Source: Streptomyces atratus
Lineage (GTDB): Bacteria > Actinomycetota > Actinomycetes > Streptomycetales > Streptomycetaceae
DNA: 64,000 bases
NCBI RefSeq assembly: GCF_014648655.1
Contig: NZ_BMRN01000001.1
Span: 62,001-126,000 of the forward strand
Direction: 5' to 3'
Positions within the stretch are counted from its first letter, which is position 1. The number at the start of each line of letters is the position of its first letter. Positions 6,868-15,028 of the stretch are shown one piece after another. The translations under genes were made by a program, and so were the position numbers. The notes under the pieces are model-generated. The model saw only the letters and a program-made list of their open reading frames with translations. It was not told the DNA's origin and made no database searches.

Positions 6868-8109
6868 TTATCCAAAAACGCCTAGATGAGCGCCTACCGT
6901 GCGCATGTCGGCGGTGAGGGTCCGACGCTTCTTCGTGATCTCTTCGAAGGTGATCGCGGCAGCCGTCTGGTGGCGGAACCATTCGGGTGCGACGTGATCC
7001 AGACGGGAGAGTTCCTCCATGGCGGCCGAGGTGTCACCCGTGCGGACGCGGGCCCGAGCCAGATCGAGGTAGTACCGGTTGCCATCGTTCGTGCTCGGCT
7101 TCCCCAGCCGCTTCCACGCCTGCGGCTGGAGCTCCTCCTCCTCGCCGGACTTCCGGACGACAGTCCGGGCATCGCCCGTGACCATGGCGTCCTCCAGCTC
7201 TTTCATGGCAGCGGTGACGGGCCCGAACTGAGACCAGTGGCGCAGAAGGTTGCGGTGCGACACACCCACGGCCTTCGCAGCCGTACCGGCCGCCCTTCGG
7301 AGTGCCTTGGCCTCCTCCGGACGGTTGTTCCGCGCCGCCGCGGCAGCGGCCTCCATCGCGAGACCACCCCAGGTCGCGTACGCATCCACCGTGGCCCCCT
7401 TGATCTTCGGCTCAACGATGTCCATCGTCGCGACGGCAATGTCCTCAGCCTCGTCGAACCGTTCGGTTCGAATGAGCACGAAGCACATGCCGCCCACTCC
7501 TGACGCCGCAGTCAGCTCGCTACCGGCCAGCCGGGCATCGCTGATGGCTTCTTTAATGGCCCCGTGGGCAAGGTCGTACTGCCTGATCTGCGTCAAGTAC
7601 CGCCCAGCCAGTTGCAGGGCTTCGGAGCGAGCGCGTAGGGCGTCCAGGCGCTCGCTTCCGTGGTCGTAGTAGGCCACTGCGTCGTTCGCTGCGTGGATGA
7701 GAGCCGGAAGGTCGGCGGCAATGCTCTGATAGCTGTCCTCGTAGTAGAGGAGCGCGCTGTCGTGGGTCATGCGGCGCAGGCGACGGATGTCGGGCGCATC
7801 GCCGGTCGGCGCGTCAGGCGCGGCCAGGCCGACGGCCGGGGTCAGGGCGATTCGGAGTTCGCGGAGATTCAAGGTGTTGGGGTTGTCGTGAGGCACGGGC
7901 TTCGGAGCTCCCGCCGCCATCAGGTTGGAGGTCTTCACTCCAAGCGCGCGGGCGAGAGCGTGAAGTGTCTCCATTCGCACACCGTCGTCGCCCTGCTCAA
8001 TCTTCCTGACGGGGCCGACTGACAGTCCCGCTCGGTGCGCGAGCTGCTCTTGGCTGAGTCCGGCAGCGCGACGGTATTTCCTGAGGCTGTCAGCGAGTTC
8101 GTCCGACAT
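6868..8109 (-). CDS. XRE-family HTH regulator with long helical C-terminal region
   Basis: A 413-residue protein. Residues ~5-60 are a Cro/CI-type helix-turn-helix (LRKYRRAAGLSQEQLAHRAGLSVGPVRKIEQG...LHALARALGV). The rest is Ala-rich and helical, with TPR-like pairs (ALQLAGRYLTQIRQYDLAHGAIKEAI, TERFDEAEDIAVATM, YYLDLARARVRTGDTSAAMEEL). This matches the large Streptomyces family of HTH/TPR-like regulators that usually sit beside small DUF genes. ATG 8109 begins the recognisable family N-terminus and has a GGGAAGGGTGG-like Shine-Dalgarno. An upstream in-frame extension to 8490 is low-complexity and rejected. It probably controls the small genes downstream through the palindromes at 6816-6855 (inference). 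Confidence 0.8.
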   Translation of the reverse strand: MSDELADSLRKYRRAAGLSQEQLAHRAGLSVGPVRKIEQGDDGVRMETLHALARALGVKTSNLMAAGAPKPVPHDNPNTLNLRELRIALTPAVGLAAPDAPTGDAPDIRRLRRMTHDSALLYYEDSYQSIAADLPALIHAANDAVAYYDHGSERLDALRARSEALQLAGRYLTQIRQYDLAHGAIKEAISDARLAGSELTAASGVGGMCFVLIRTERFDEAEDIAVATMDIVEPKIKGATVDAYATWGGLAMEAAAAAARNNRPEEAKALRRAAGTAAKAVGVSHRNLLRHWSQFGPVTAAMKELEDAMVTGDARTVVRKSGEEEELQPQAWKRLGKPSTNDGNRYYLDLARARVRTGDTSAAMEELSRLDHVAPEWFRHQTAAAITFEEITKKRRTLTADMRTVGAHLGVFG

Positions 8110-8544
8110 ACGGCACCACCCTTCCCGCTTCAGCGTACGCCGATTGAGAGACAGGAAAGGGCCCTCGCCAAAGGCAGTGTCGCCCTCCGTCTCGGAACCC
8201 GAGTTCCGGGCTTCGAGGGTCGGGGTTCGAGCTGCGGGACCGACTGGTTCACTCTTTCGCGGGTATGAGGAGGGGGCCGGTCCCGACGCTTGAGCTTCGG
8301 GATCCGGGCGTCGGAATCCGGGCTCCGGGATTCGAGCGTCTTTGGTTAACCGGTAGGTGAAAGAAGGAGGTTGGGCAAACCTCCCCGCCCTCCCCGACCC
8401 GTCACGGCCAGCAAGTACGACTAATCCTGACCAGCTTGCGGCGCGTGATCGCGGCTGCTTACGGTGCCCCCAACGAAACGACCCCGACACGGTGTTAGAG
8501 CACCGGGCCGGGGTCTCACCCCAAGATCGTTAGGACCCGATCTC
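8110..8544. other. divergent intergenic region with a strong hairpin
   Basis: 435 nt between the HTH regulator (minus) and the MarR-like gene (plus), so both promoters should lie here. Around 8180-8340 there are degenerate repeats of the type TCGGGAT/TCCGGG. At 8480-8515 there is an interrupted inverted repeat: GACCCCG-aca-CGGTG, loop TTAGAG, CACCG-ggc-CGGGGTC. It ends 30 nt before the MarR-like GTG, where it could act in the 5' leader or as an operator. No coding region is supported. Confidence 0.5.
8480..8515 (+). promoter_or_regulatory. interrupted stem-loop upstream of the MarR-like gene
   Basis: Two stems (7 bp and 5 bp) separated by a symmetric 3-nt internal loop, with a 6-nt terminal loop. 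There is no T-run after it, so it is not a plain terminator. I recall similar CGGTG/CACCG hairpins in leaders of Streptomyces mobile-element genes, but cannot verify the match here. Confidence 0.4.
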
Positions 8545-9597
8545 GTGGCTACCGAGAACCTTAGCCCTGCCCTGCGTACGCCCGCATCCTCGCGCCCGTA
8601 CCCGAAGGCCAACCGCGGCTACGGCAAGCGATCCGCACCGGACCAACGCCCCGCGTGCGCCGATGACTTCATGTTGCTGCCCGAGCGTGAGCGCTACATC
8701 GCCGGGTACGTCGACCATCTGCCCGACGGTGCGGCCATGGACATCAAGTCGCTGGCCAAGAGCATCCCCCTGTACGGACAGATGGCCGTCGGTAGCGCTC
8801 TCAGGGCACTGGGAGTGGCCGGTCACCTGCGGCACGCCCAATGTCGGGTCGAAGATCGCGGCCAGGTCCGCTGGGTCACCCGTACGTTCTGGTCCCGCAC
8901 CGCCCGCGACAACGAATGGTGGGGTGCATTCATGGACGCCGAGAACAACCGGGCCGCCCAAGAAGCAACCGCTCCTCGGACGCCGCTCCGGGTCCCCACG
9001 CAAGCGCCCGCTCCCCAAGTCGGGTCAGAGCCGCAGGCCCCGGCCCCCGTGACACCGGCCGAGCCCGCAGCACAGCCCACCACGCCCGGCCCCGTGCCCG
9101 TCGTACCGCAGCAGCGAACCCCCGAACCGGCCCCGGCACAACCCTCACCCGCGTTCCTCGCCCTGGCCCAACTAGGCCGAATCGAACCGCGCCTGCCCCT
9201 CTCCGCCGCCGACTGCACCGCCCTGGAGTCGCTGGCCGCCCAGTGGTTCACCCGGGGCGTGGACACCGACTACCTCACCCACGCCCTCACCTCCGGCCTC
9301 CCCGCCCAGGTCGGTTCCCCCATCGGCTTCGTACGCCGCCGCCTCACCGACAAGATCCCACCCCACCTGCCCACTACCCCGACACCCACCATGCCCCGCA
9401 CCCCCACCCGGCGCCTGATGGCCGAATGCACCGAATGCGGCACACCCGGCCACCCCGAAGCACTCCCCGACGGCCTCTGCCGCCGCTGCCGCACACCCGA
9501 CCCGGGCACCACAAGCAAGCAGGCCATGGGAGCCGACACCGAAGAGGACGTCCACGGCCTCGTCGCCGAACTCCGGGGCATGCTCAAACGCCCCTGA
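8545..9597 (+). CDS. MarR-like winged-helix protein with C-terminal zinc ribbon
   Basis: About 350 residues. After a basic N-terminus (RTPASSRPYPKANRGYGK) comes a winged-helix-like region (DFMLLPERERYIAGYVDHLPDGAAMDIKSLAK...ALRALGVAGHLRH). Next are a Pro/Ala-rich linker (~residues 130-215), a second small helical domain, and a C-terminal CTECGTPGHPEALPDGLCRRC (CxxC-x13-CxxC) zinc-ribbon-like module. Similar proteins in Streptomyces are annotated as MarR-family or helix-turn-helix proteins (recalled). The start is taken as GTG 8545 (VATENLSPALR), since the family begins there; the upstream in-frame ATG falls before the hairpin. The last 157 nt of coding sequence are duplicated at 10656-10812. 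Confidence 0.65.
   Translation: MATENLSPALRTPASSRPYPKANRGYGKRSAPDQRPACADDFMLLPERERYIAGYVDHLPDGAAMDIKSLAKSIPLYGQMAVGSALRALGVAGHLRHAQCRVEDRGQVRWVTRTFWSRTARDNEWWGAFMDAENNRAAQEATAPRTPLRVPTQAPAPQVGSEPQAPAPVTPAEPAAQPTTPGPVPVVPQQRTPEPAPAQPSPAFLALAQLGRIEPRLPLSAADCTALESLAAQWFTRGVDTDYLTHALTSGLPAQVGSPIGFVRRRLTDKIPPHLPTTPTPTMPRTPTRRLMAECTECGTPGHPEALPDGLCRRCRTPDPGTTSKQAMGADTEEDVHGLVAELRGMLKRP
9424..9580 (+). repeat. 157-nt direct repeat, copy 1 (zinc-ribbon end of MarR-like gene)
   Basis: Runs from GAATGCACCGAATGCGG to the AACTCCGGGGCA near the gene's 3' end. Copy 2 (10656-10812) has the same length with no net indel, and its translation keeps all four cysteines and most residues. The ankyrin gene lies between the two copies. 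Confidence 0.8.
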
Positions 9598-9676
9598 CAC
9601 GCGCCTGAGCTCGGGCATCGGCCGTCGGCCTACGATGTCCAGCACCGCGGAGAACTCTTGATCAAGGATCACGACA

Positions 9677-10615
9677 ATGACACTTCTACGCGCGAGCAGC
9701 AGCGGCGACACCGAATCAGTGCGGAAGCTCGTTCAGACCCAGTCCGACGTGGACGTGCGTGCCCGGGGAACGGGGAGAACGCCCCTTCTTGAGGCGGTCA
9801 TAAGCGGTCACCTCGATACGGTCGCTGTCCTCTTGGCAGCGTCTGCCGATATCGAGGCACGTGACACTGCCGTCGGATTCACGCCGTTGGGCTGGGCCGC
9901 AGCACAAGGGAACACGCACCTTGTGCGGGTGCTCCTTGCGCACGGTGTCGATGTTGACAGCGCCAATGGCGACTTCGATCGCACTCCGCTCATGCTCGCG
10001 TCCCAACAGGGCCACGCGGACGCCGTGCGAATCCTGCTTGAGCACAACGCGCGTGTCGCCGTCACGGACAACTCCGGCCAGAATGCGCTCTCCCTATACC
10101 GTGAATCGAACGGCAACGACGGGGCACCGCACGTTCATCGGCAACTCATCGAAGCCGGCGCTGTTCTCCCGCCACCCGTTCCTGAGCCTCCCGCTCTCCC
10201 CTGGCCTTCTGTCGCCCACGCCCAAGTGGCCTACGACGACCCTGTCGCAGTCGTACGTGGCTTCATCCTCCGGATGGCGAAGTGGGAACAGGACGCGCTC
10301 GCCGATCGAGCCCGGGACCTCAACGCACTGTGTGCGGAGCGAGACGTACTCGCATCGGCCTATCTGAGCGTCCGCCCGCGCACCTACCGCCCGCACAGCA
10401 TCGGGACACCGACAGAAGTGGATGAACGCGAAACACTCCACTCCGTTCACTATCCCAAGCCCAACCGATGCGAACTCCTCGTTCGTGATCCACTCGGCCA
10501 CCCGTTTCGTTCCGAACGGCTCTACACCGCAGTCAAGAAGCACGGCGAATGGCGCCTCGACACGCTGAAGACCCGCACGCTGGGCACCGCCAACTGGAGC
10601 CGAGCGCTGCTCTGA
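9677..10615 (+). CDS. ankyrin-repeat protein with C-terminal NTF2-like domain
   Basis: 312 residues. Residues 1-165 contain about four ankyrin repeats with clear TPLxxA and hydrophobic helix patterns: GRTPLLEAVISGHLDTVAVLL, GFTPLGWAAAQGNTHLVRVLL, DRTPLMLASQQGHADAVRILL and a degenerate last repeat. A Pro-rich hinge (PPPVPEPPALPWPS) leads to residues ~190-310, an NTF2-like/SnoaL-type fold judged from the end pattern ERLYTAVKKHGEWRLDTLKTR. Such combinations occur as immunity-type or stress proteins in polymorphic toxin loci (family knowledge), but no toxin gene is next to it here. ATG 9677; the immediate upstream region has a GATCAAGGATC-like ribosome binding stretch. It sits between two copies of a 157-nt repeat, which suggests insertion by recombination. 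Confidence 0.75.
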   Translation: MTLLRASSSGDTESVRKLVQTQSDVDVRARGTGRTPLLEAVISGHLDTVAVLLAASADIEARDTAVGFTPLGWAAAQGNTHLVRVLLAHGVDVDSANGDFDRTPLMLASQQGHADAVRILLEHNARVAVTDNSGQNALSLYRESNGNDGAPHVHRQLIEAGAVLPPPVPEPPALPWPSVAHAQVAYDDPVAVVRGFILRMAKWEQDALADRARDLNALCAERDVLASAYLSVRPRTYRPHSIGTPTEVDERETLHSVHYPKPNRCELLVRDPLGHPFRSERLYTAVKKHGEWRLDTLKTRTLGTANWSRALL

Positions 10616-10655
10616 TCCCGGGTTGAGGTCCGCAGTTCCCGACAGGGCCCGAGTG

Positions 10656-10812
10656 GAATGCGACGAATGCGGCACACCCGGCCGCCCCGAAGCACTCCCC
10701 GACGGCCTCTGCCGCCCCTGCCCTACACCCGCCCCGGACCCCGCAAGCAAGCAGGCCACCGGAACCGACACCGAGCGAGACGTCCGCAGCCTCGTTGCCC
10801 AACTCCGGGGCA
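10656..10812 (+). pseudogene. truncated copy of the MarR-like gene's zinc-ribbon end (repeat copy 2)
   Basis: Translated in frame it reads CDECGTPGRPEALPDGLCRPC, then SKQATGTDTERDVRSLVAQLRG, clearly homologous to the C-terminus of the gene ending at 9597. No N-terminal domain precedes it. The open frame starts in non-coding-looking sequence just after the ankyrin stop and runs into unrelated sequence after 10812. It is a gene remnant or duplication scar rather than a functional gene, although an ~85-residue zinc-ribbon peptide cannot be excluded. Confidence 0.65.
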
Positions 10813-10985
10813 GCTCATCGCCGCGGCGTACATGCGGGAGAATCCGAGCGCGACCCGTCAGCGACACAGGCGGACGTTGAACCGGACGGCCCAGCGCGTC
10901 AGGTAATCGCGCCCGGCGAGGTCGGATGCTTTTCGAGCGCAGGCCGTTGCGCGTTGCTTGTCCCGGTTCGGACGTACGCCCCGCC

Positions 10986-11330
10986 TCACACCGTCTCGAA
11001 CACGTCCTCCAGCTCCTGGAGCAGCCTGCGCTTGGGACGGGCGCCCACCATCGACTTCACCGGTTCGCCGGAGCGGAACACCATCAGGGTCGGCATCGAC
11101 AGCACCGCGTACCGGCTCGCGATCCCCGGGTTGCGGTCGACGTCGATCTGGACGATCTTGATGCGCCCGGCCTCCTCGGCGGCGACGGCGCTGAGCACGG
11201 GGGCGAGCTGGCGGCACGGGCCGCACCAGTCGGCGGTGAACTCGACCAGTACGGGGAGATCGGCCGCCAGCACCTCCCCGTCGAAGGTGGTGTCGGTGAC
11301 CTCGGCCACGCCCTCTGCCACATGAATCAT
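10986..11330 (-). CDS. trxA: thioredoxin
   Basis: 114 residues, normal length for thioredoxin, with the active site FTADWCGPCR (Cys36, Cys39) and the cis-Pro segment SMPTLMVFRSGEPV. It reduces protein disulfides in the cytoplasm, using electrons from thioredoxin reductase. The gene starts 3 nt after the stop of the upstream merR-type gene on the same strand, so the two form an operon and the thioredoxin is probably controlled by that regulator. Streptomyces carry several thioredoxins; the symbol is the family name, not proof of orthology to a particular one. Confidence 0.9.
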   Translation of the reverse strand: MIHVAEGVAEVTDTTFDGEVLAADLPVLVEFTADWCGPCRQLAPVLSAVAAEEAGRIKIVQIDVDRNPGIASRYAVLSMPTLMVFRSGEPVKSMVGARPKRRLLQELEDVFETV

Positions 11331-11333
11331 CTG

Positions 11334-11738
11334 TCATCCTCCCAGTTCACAACGTGGTTCCGGACCGCCGGGAAGCTCTGCCGCGGCCTCCAGTTCGGCC
11401 TTCGCGAGCTGTGCGCCCACCTGGGCGCGTACCGCCTGGAGCTGCTCGATGAGCGAGTCGAGCTCGCCGAGCTTGCGCCGGTAGACGGCGAGCGAGGCGG
11501 GGCAGGCGTCACCGGCCGGGTGGCCGGCGCGCAGGCACTCGACGAACGGCCGGGTCTCCTCCAGTTCGAAGCCGAAGTCCTGGAGGGTCCTGATCTGCTG
11601 GACGAGACGCAGATCGTCCTCGTCGTACGCGCGATAGCCGTTGCCGGCCCGTCGCGCGGGCAGCAGTCCGCGTGACTCGTAGTACCGCAGAGTCCGTGTG
11701 GTCGTTCCGGCCCGTTCGGCCAGCTCCCCGATGCGCAT
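11334..11738 (-). CDS. MerR-family regulator (three cysteines), autoregulating with thioredoxin
   Basis: 134 residues with the diagnostic N-terminus MRIGELAERAGTTTRTLRYYESRGLLPARRAGNGYRAYDEDDL and a long dimerisation helix (RKLGELDSLIEQLQAVRAQVGAQL). Cysteines at 68, 79 and 130 could sense thiol-reactive compounds or metal. Family members bend a promoter with an over-long spacer. A suitable dyad lies immediately upstream at 11742-11772. Transcribed first in the merR-trx pair, which argues for a redox or electrophile response rather than metal export (inference). Confidence 0.85.
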   Translation of the reverse strand: MRIGELAERAGTTTRTLRYYESRGLLPARRAGNGYRAYDEDDLRLVQQIRTLQDFGFELEETRPFVECLRAGHPAGDACPASLAVYRRKLGELDSLIEQLQAVRAQVGAQLAKAELEAAAELPGGPEPRCELGG

Positions 11739-11741
11739 GTC

Positions 11742-11772
11742 CTTGACGGTAGACCTTTACGCGGACGTCAAG
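11742..11772. promoter_or_regulatory. MerR-type operator: CTTGACG-N17-CGTCAAG
   Basis: Perfect 7-bp inverted repeat, CTTGACG at 11742-11748 and CGTCAAG at 11766-11772, just upstream of the merR start. On the minus strand it contains a TTGACG -35-like hexamer. An inner, less perfect dyad (GTAAAG/GTCTAC) lies in the spacer, as in MerR promoters. Confidence 0.65.
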
Positions 11773-11785
11773 GCAAGGAGAACGC

Positions 11786-11823
11786 GGCAGGGCCGTCGCG
11801 GATGCTTCCGCGACGGCCCTGCC
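11786..11823 (-). terminator. intrinsic terminator after dctA
   Basis: Perfect 17-bp stem (GGCAGGGCCGTCGCGGA and its complement) with a TGCT loop, placed between the end of dctA and the merR operator. It separates the two minus-strand units. Confidence 0.85.
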
Positions 11824-11845
11824 TCTGTTACCGGGTCCCGGGCGC

Positions 11846-13216
11846 CTACGCCTTCGCCGTGGCGAGCTCCTGGCCACCGTCCCGCGGCTCGGGAACGGTG
11901 TTCGTGCCGTCGCCGTGGTCGGCGTCCTGGTTGAGCATCTGCTCGTTCCACGGGAGCGCACCGGACAGGACCTGGTCCACCCGCTCCTTGTCGATCTCCT
12001 TGGTCCAGGTGCCGACCAGGACGGTGGCCACCGCGTTGCCCGCGAAGTTCGTCATGGCGCGGGCCTCGCTCATGAAGCGGTCGATGCCGACGATCAGTCC
12101 GACGCCGTCGACCAGTCCGGGGCGGTGCGACTGGAGGCCGCCCGCGAGGGTGGCGAGGCCCGCGCCGGTGACTCCGGCCGCGCCCTTCGAGGCAACGATC
12201 ATGAAGAGCAGGAGCGAGATCTGCTCACTCGCGTTCAGCGGGTCGCCCATCGCGTTGGCGATGAAGAGCGAGGACATCGTGAGGTAGATCGCGGTGCCGT
12301 CGAGGTTGAAGGAGTAGCCGGTCGGCACGGTGATACCGACGACGGGCCGGCTGACCCCCAGGTGCTCCATCTTCGCGATGAGTCGCGGCAGGGCGGACTC
12401 CGACGAGGAGGTGGAGAGGATCAGCAGGAACTCGCGGCCCAGATACTTCAGCAGAGAGATCAGGTTGACCCCCGCGACCAGCCGCAGGATCGTGCCGAGC
12501 ACCACGAAGACGAAGATCGCGCAGGTGACGTAGAAGCCGACCATGATGATCGCGAGGGACTTCAGGGCGTCTATGCCGGTCTCGCCGACCACCGCCGCCA
12601 TCGCGCCGAACGCGCCGACCGGAGCCGCCCACATGATCATGGCGAGGATGCGGAAGACGAGGCGCTGGATGTGGCCGATGCCACGCAGGACCGGTTCGCC
12701 CGCCGAGCCCATGGCCTGGAGTGCGAATCCCGCGAGCAGGGCGACGAGCAGGGTCTGCAGCACCTCGCCCTCGGTGAAGGCGGAGACCATGGTCGTCGGG
12801 ATGATGCCGAGCAGGAAGTCCACCGTGGACTCGCTGGCGCCCGCCGCCTGCTTCTCACCGGCGGCGCGAACCGCTTCGGTGAGGTGGAGGCCCTGGCCGG
12901 GCTCCAGGATGTTGCCGACAAGCAGACCGATGGCGAGTGCCACGGTCGACATCACCAGGAAGTAGCCGAGGGCGAGACCGCCGACCGCGCCGACCTTGGC
13001 GGCCTTGCGGACCGAGCCGACGCCCAGCACGATCGTGCAGAAGATGATGGGCGAGATCATCATCTTGATGAGGTTGACGAAGCCGGTACCGATCGGCTTG
13101 AGCTCGACGGCGAAGTCCGGGGCCACGAAGCCCACGAGGATGCCGAGACCCACAGCCGCGATCACGGCGAGATACAGATAATGCGTACGGTCCCGCTTGG
13201 CAGCTGCCACTTCCAC
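11846..13216 (-). CDS. dctA: C4-dicarboxylate/cation symporter DctA
   Basis: 456 residues, the usual length for DctA/GltP-type (DAACS) transporters, which import succinate, fumarate and malate with protons or Na+. Eight to nine hydrophobic segments are visible from LYLAVIAAVGLGILVGFVAP onward. Diagnostic motifs are the serine-rich re-entrant loop ILSTSSSESALPRL and the substrate/cation site PTGYSFNLDGTAIY. GTG 13216 is chosen because it follows GAGGAGAAGCCCC. A longer open frame upstream is non-coding. It is divergent from a CitA/CitB-type two-component system that probably regulates it, as in other C4-dicarboxylate systems. Confidence 0.92.
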   Translation of the reverse strand: MEVAAAKRDRTHYLYLAVIAAVGLGILVGFVAPDFAVELKPIGTGFVNLIKMMISPIIFCTIVLGVGSVRKAAKVGAVGGLALGYFLVMSTVALAIGLLVGNILEPGQGLHLTEAVRAAGEKQAAGASESTVDFLLGIIPTTMVSAFTEGEVLQTLLVALLAGFALQAMGSAGEPVLRGIGHIQRLVFRILAMIMWAAPVGAFGAMAAVVGETGIDALKSLAIIMVGFYVTCAIFVFVVLGTILRLVAGVNLISLLKYLGREFLLILSTSSSESALPRLIAKMEHLGVSRPVVGITVPTGYSFNLDGTAIYLTMSSLFIANAMGDPLNASEQISLLLFMIVASKGAAGVTGAGLATLAGGLQSHRPGLVDGVGLIVGIDRFMSEARAMTNFAGNAVATVLVGTWTKEIDKERVDQVLSGALPWNEQMLNQDADHGDGTNTVPEPRDGGQELATAKA

Positions 13217-13289
13217 GGGGCTTCTCCTCGGCTCGTCCTGGTCGCTCCCCCGTCCCTGGGGGGCTTGGTGACTATCCCGCCCCCCTGTG

Positions 13290-13303
13290 ACGGTGGTCAC
13301 CGT
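13290..13303. promoter_or_regulatory. palindrome in the dctA/two-component intergenic region
   Basis: ACGGTG-GT-CACCGT, a perfect 6-bp dyad midway between divergent dctA and the sensor kinase gene. It may be the operator of the response regulator encoded alongside, but a short palindrome can arise by chance. Confidence 0.35.
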
Positions 13304-13348
13304 TACGTGCATTTCGTTCATATGTTTTCGGCCAGGCACACTGTGGTC

Positions 13349-15028
13349 ATGCGTCTCCCCCGCCCTCGCAGCCTGGCCGGCCAGCTCTTCGCCATGCAGG
13401 TCGTGCTGGTGGCGGCCGTGGTGGCGGGGTGCGCGTTCATCGCCTACGTCTCCGGCAGCGCACAGGCGAAGGAGACCGCGACCCGGCAGGTCAGGACGGC
13501 GGCGCTGGCGATCGCCGACTCGCCGTCCGTACGGGCGGCGATCCGTACCCCGGACCCGTCCGCCGTGCTCCAGCCGTACGCGGAGAAGGTCCGCAAGGAC
13601 ACCGGGATCGCCTTCGTCACGATCATGAGCCCGGACCGGATCCGCTGGACGCACCCCGACGCGGGCCAGATCGGGGAGCCCTTCCTCGGCCACACCGCGC
13701 AGGCGCTGCGCGGCGAGACGTTCTCGGAGACGTACACGGGCACGCTCGGACCCTCAATCCGGGTCGTCACCCCGATCCGGGACGGCGGCAGGATCACCGG
13801 TCTGGTCAGCGCGGGCATCACGGTCGAGCGGGTCTCCTCCCAGGTGCGGGCGCAGCTCGGGGCGCTGGGGCTGGCGGCGGGCGGGGTGCTGGCCCTCGGC
13901 GGCGTCGGCACATATGTGATCAACGCCCGGCTCCGGCGGCACACGCACGGCATGAACGCCGCCGAGCTGAGCCGGATGCACGACTACCACCAGGCCACGC
14001 TGCACGCGGTGCGCGAGGGACTGCTGATGCTCGACGGGCGGCGCAGGATCGCGCTGATCAACGACGCGGGCCGGGAGCTCCTCGGGCTGGAACCGGGTGC
14101 GGTCGGGAGCAGGGTCGACGACCTCGATCTGCCGGCGCCGCTGACCGGTGCGCTGCTCGCCTCCGAGGAACGGGTCGATGAGCTGCATCTGACGGCGGAC
14201 CGGGTGATCGTGGTCAACACCCGCCCCGTGGTGGGCGGCGAGCAGCGCGGCACGGTCGTGACGCTGCGCGATCACACGGAACTCCAGGCGCTGTCCGGCG
14301 AGTTGGACTCCGAGCGGGGATTCACCCAGGCATTGCGCTCACAGGCGCACGAGGCGGCGAACCGGCTGCACACGGTCGTCTCGCTGATCGAACTGGGCCG
14401 GGCCGAGGAGGCGGTGGGTTTCGCGACCGCCGAACTGGAGCTGGCCCAGGCCCTCACCGACCGGGTGGTGGGCGCCGTCGCCGAACCGGTGCTGGCGGCA
14501 CTGCTGCTCGGCAAGGCGGCGCAGGCGAACGAGCGAGGGGTGGAGCTCGTGCTCGCGGACGACAGCCTGATCGACGACGGCGCCCTGCCCGCGACCCTGC
14601 CGCCACGGGACCTGGTGACGATCCTCGGCAATCTGATCGACAACGCGGTGGACGCGGCGTCGGAGGCGGTGACCGGTACGCCCGGTCCGGAGGCCGGGCC
14701 CGGCCGGCGAGATGCGGTGCCGGGCCGGTCCGCCCGCGCCCGGGTCACCGTCACCGCGCTCGCCGGGGAGGGCGAGCTGCTGCTGCGGGTCGCCGACACC
14801 GGGGCCGGGATCGACCCGGACGACGCCGCCGAGGTGTTCGACCGGGGCTGGTCGACGCACGGCGCGGGCCGGGGGATCGGGCTGGCCCTCGTACAGCAGG
14901 CGGTGCATCGCAACGCCGGCACAGTGGCGCTGGACCGCGGCCCGGACGGCGGTGCGGAGTTCACGGTGCGGCTGCCGCTGGCCATCGGCAACCGCACGAC
15001 GCACACCACGAAGGAGGCCACCGCATGA
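13349..15028 (+). CDS. CitA/DcuS-type sensor histidine kinase
   Basis: About 559 residues. TM1 at ~13-35, extracytoplasmic sCache/PAS-like sensor (~38-165), TM2 at ~168-192, cytoplasmic PAS (~210-310), then the SpoOB-type helical domain with phospho-acceptor His334 (SQAHEAANRLHTVVSLIELG). The C-terminal ATPase has N box LGNLIDNAVDAA, VADTGAGIDPDDA and GRGIGLALVQQ. This is the family of citrate and C4-dicarboxylate sensors. It passes phosphate to the overlapping response-regulator gene (4-nt ATGA overlap), with divergent dctA the likely target. ATG 13349 is used; an in-frame ATG at 13322 or GTG at 13343 would add only a few residues. Confidence 0.9.
   Translation: MRLPRPRSLAGQLFAMQVVLVAAVVAGCAFIAYVSGSAQAKETATRQVRTAALAIADSPSVRAAIRTPDPSAVLQPYAEKVRKDTGIAFVTIMSPDRIRWTHPDAGQIGEPFLGHTAQALRGETFSETYTGTLGPSIRVVTPIRDGGRITGLVSAGITVERVSSQVRAQLGALGLAAGGVLALGGVGTYVINARLRRHTHGMNAAELSRMHDYHQATLHAVREGLLMLDGRRRIALINDAGRELLGLEPGAVGSRVDDLDLPAPLTGALLASEERVDELHLTADRVIVVNTRPVVGGEQRGTVVTLRDHTELQALSGELDSERGFTQALRSQAHEAANRLHTVVSLIELGRAEEAVGFATAELELAQALTDRVVGAVAEPVLAALLLGKAAQANERGVELVLADDSLIDDGALPATLPPRDLVTILGNLIDNAVDAASEAVTGTPGPEAGPGRRDAVPGRSARARVTVTALAGEGELLLRVADTGAGIDPDDAAEVFDRGWSTHGAGRGIGLALVQQAVHRNAGTVALDRGPDGGAEFTVRLPLAIGNRTTHTTKEATA

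Noticed and set aside
6868..8490. 540-aa form of the HTH regulator
   Set aside because: The first 127 residues are low-complexity and lie in the divergent promoter region; the HTH family begins at ATG 8109.
11846..13693. DctA reading frame extended to a 615-aa form
   Set aside because: The extra N-terminal ~159 residues overlap the divergent kinase promoter and gene; GTG 13216 has a clear ribosome site and gives the family length.
13430..14181. Plus-strand open frame overlapping the sensor kinase gene
   Set aside because: Arg/Gly-rich shadow in another frame; the kinase frame contains all expected motifs.
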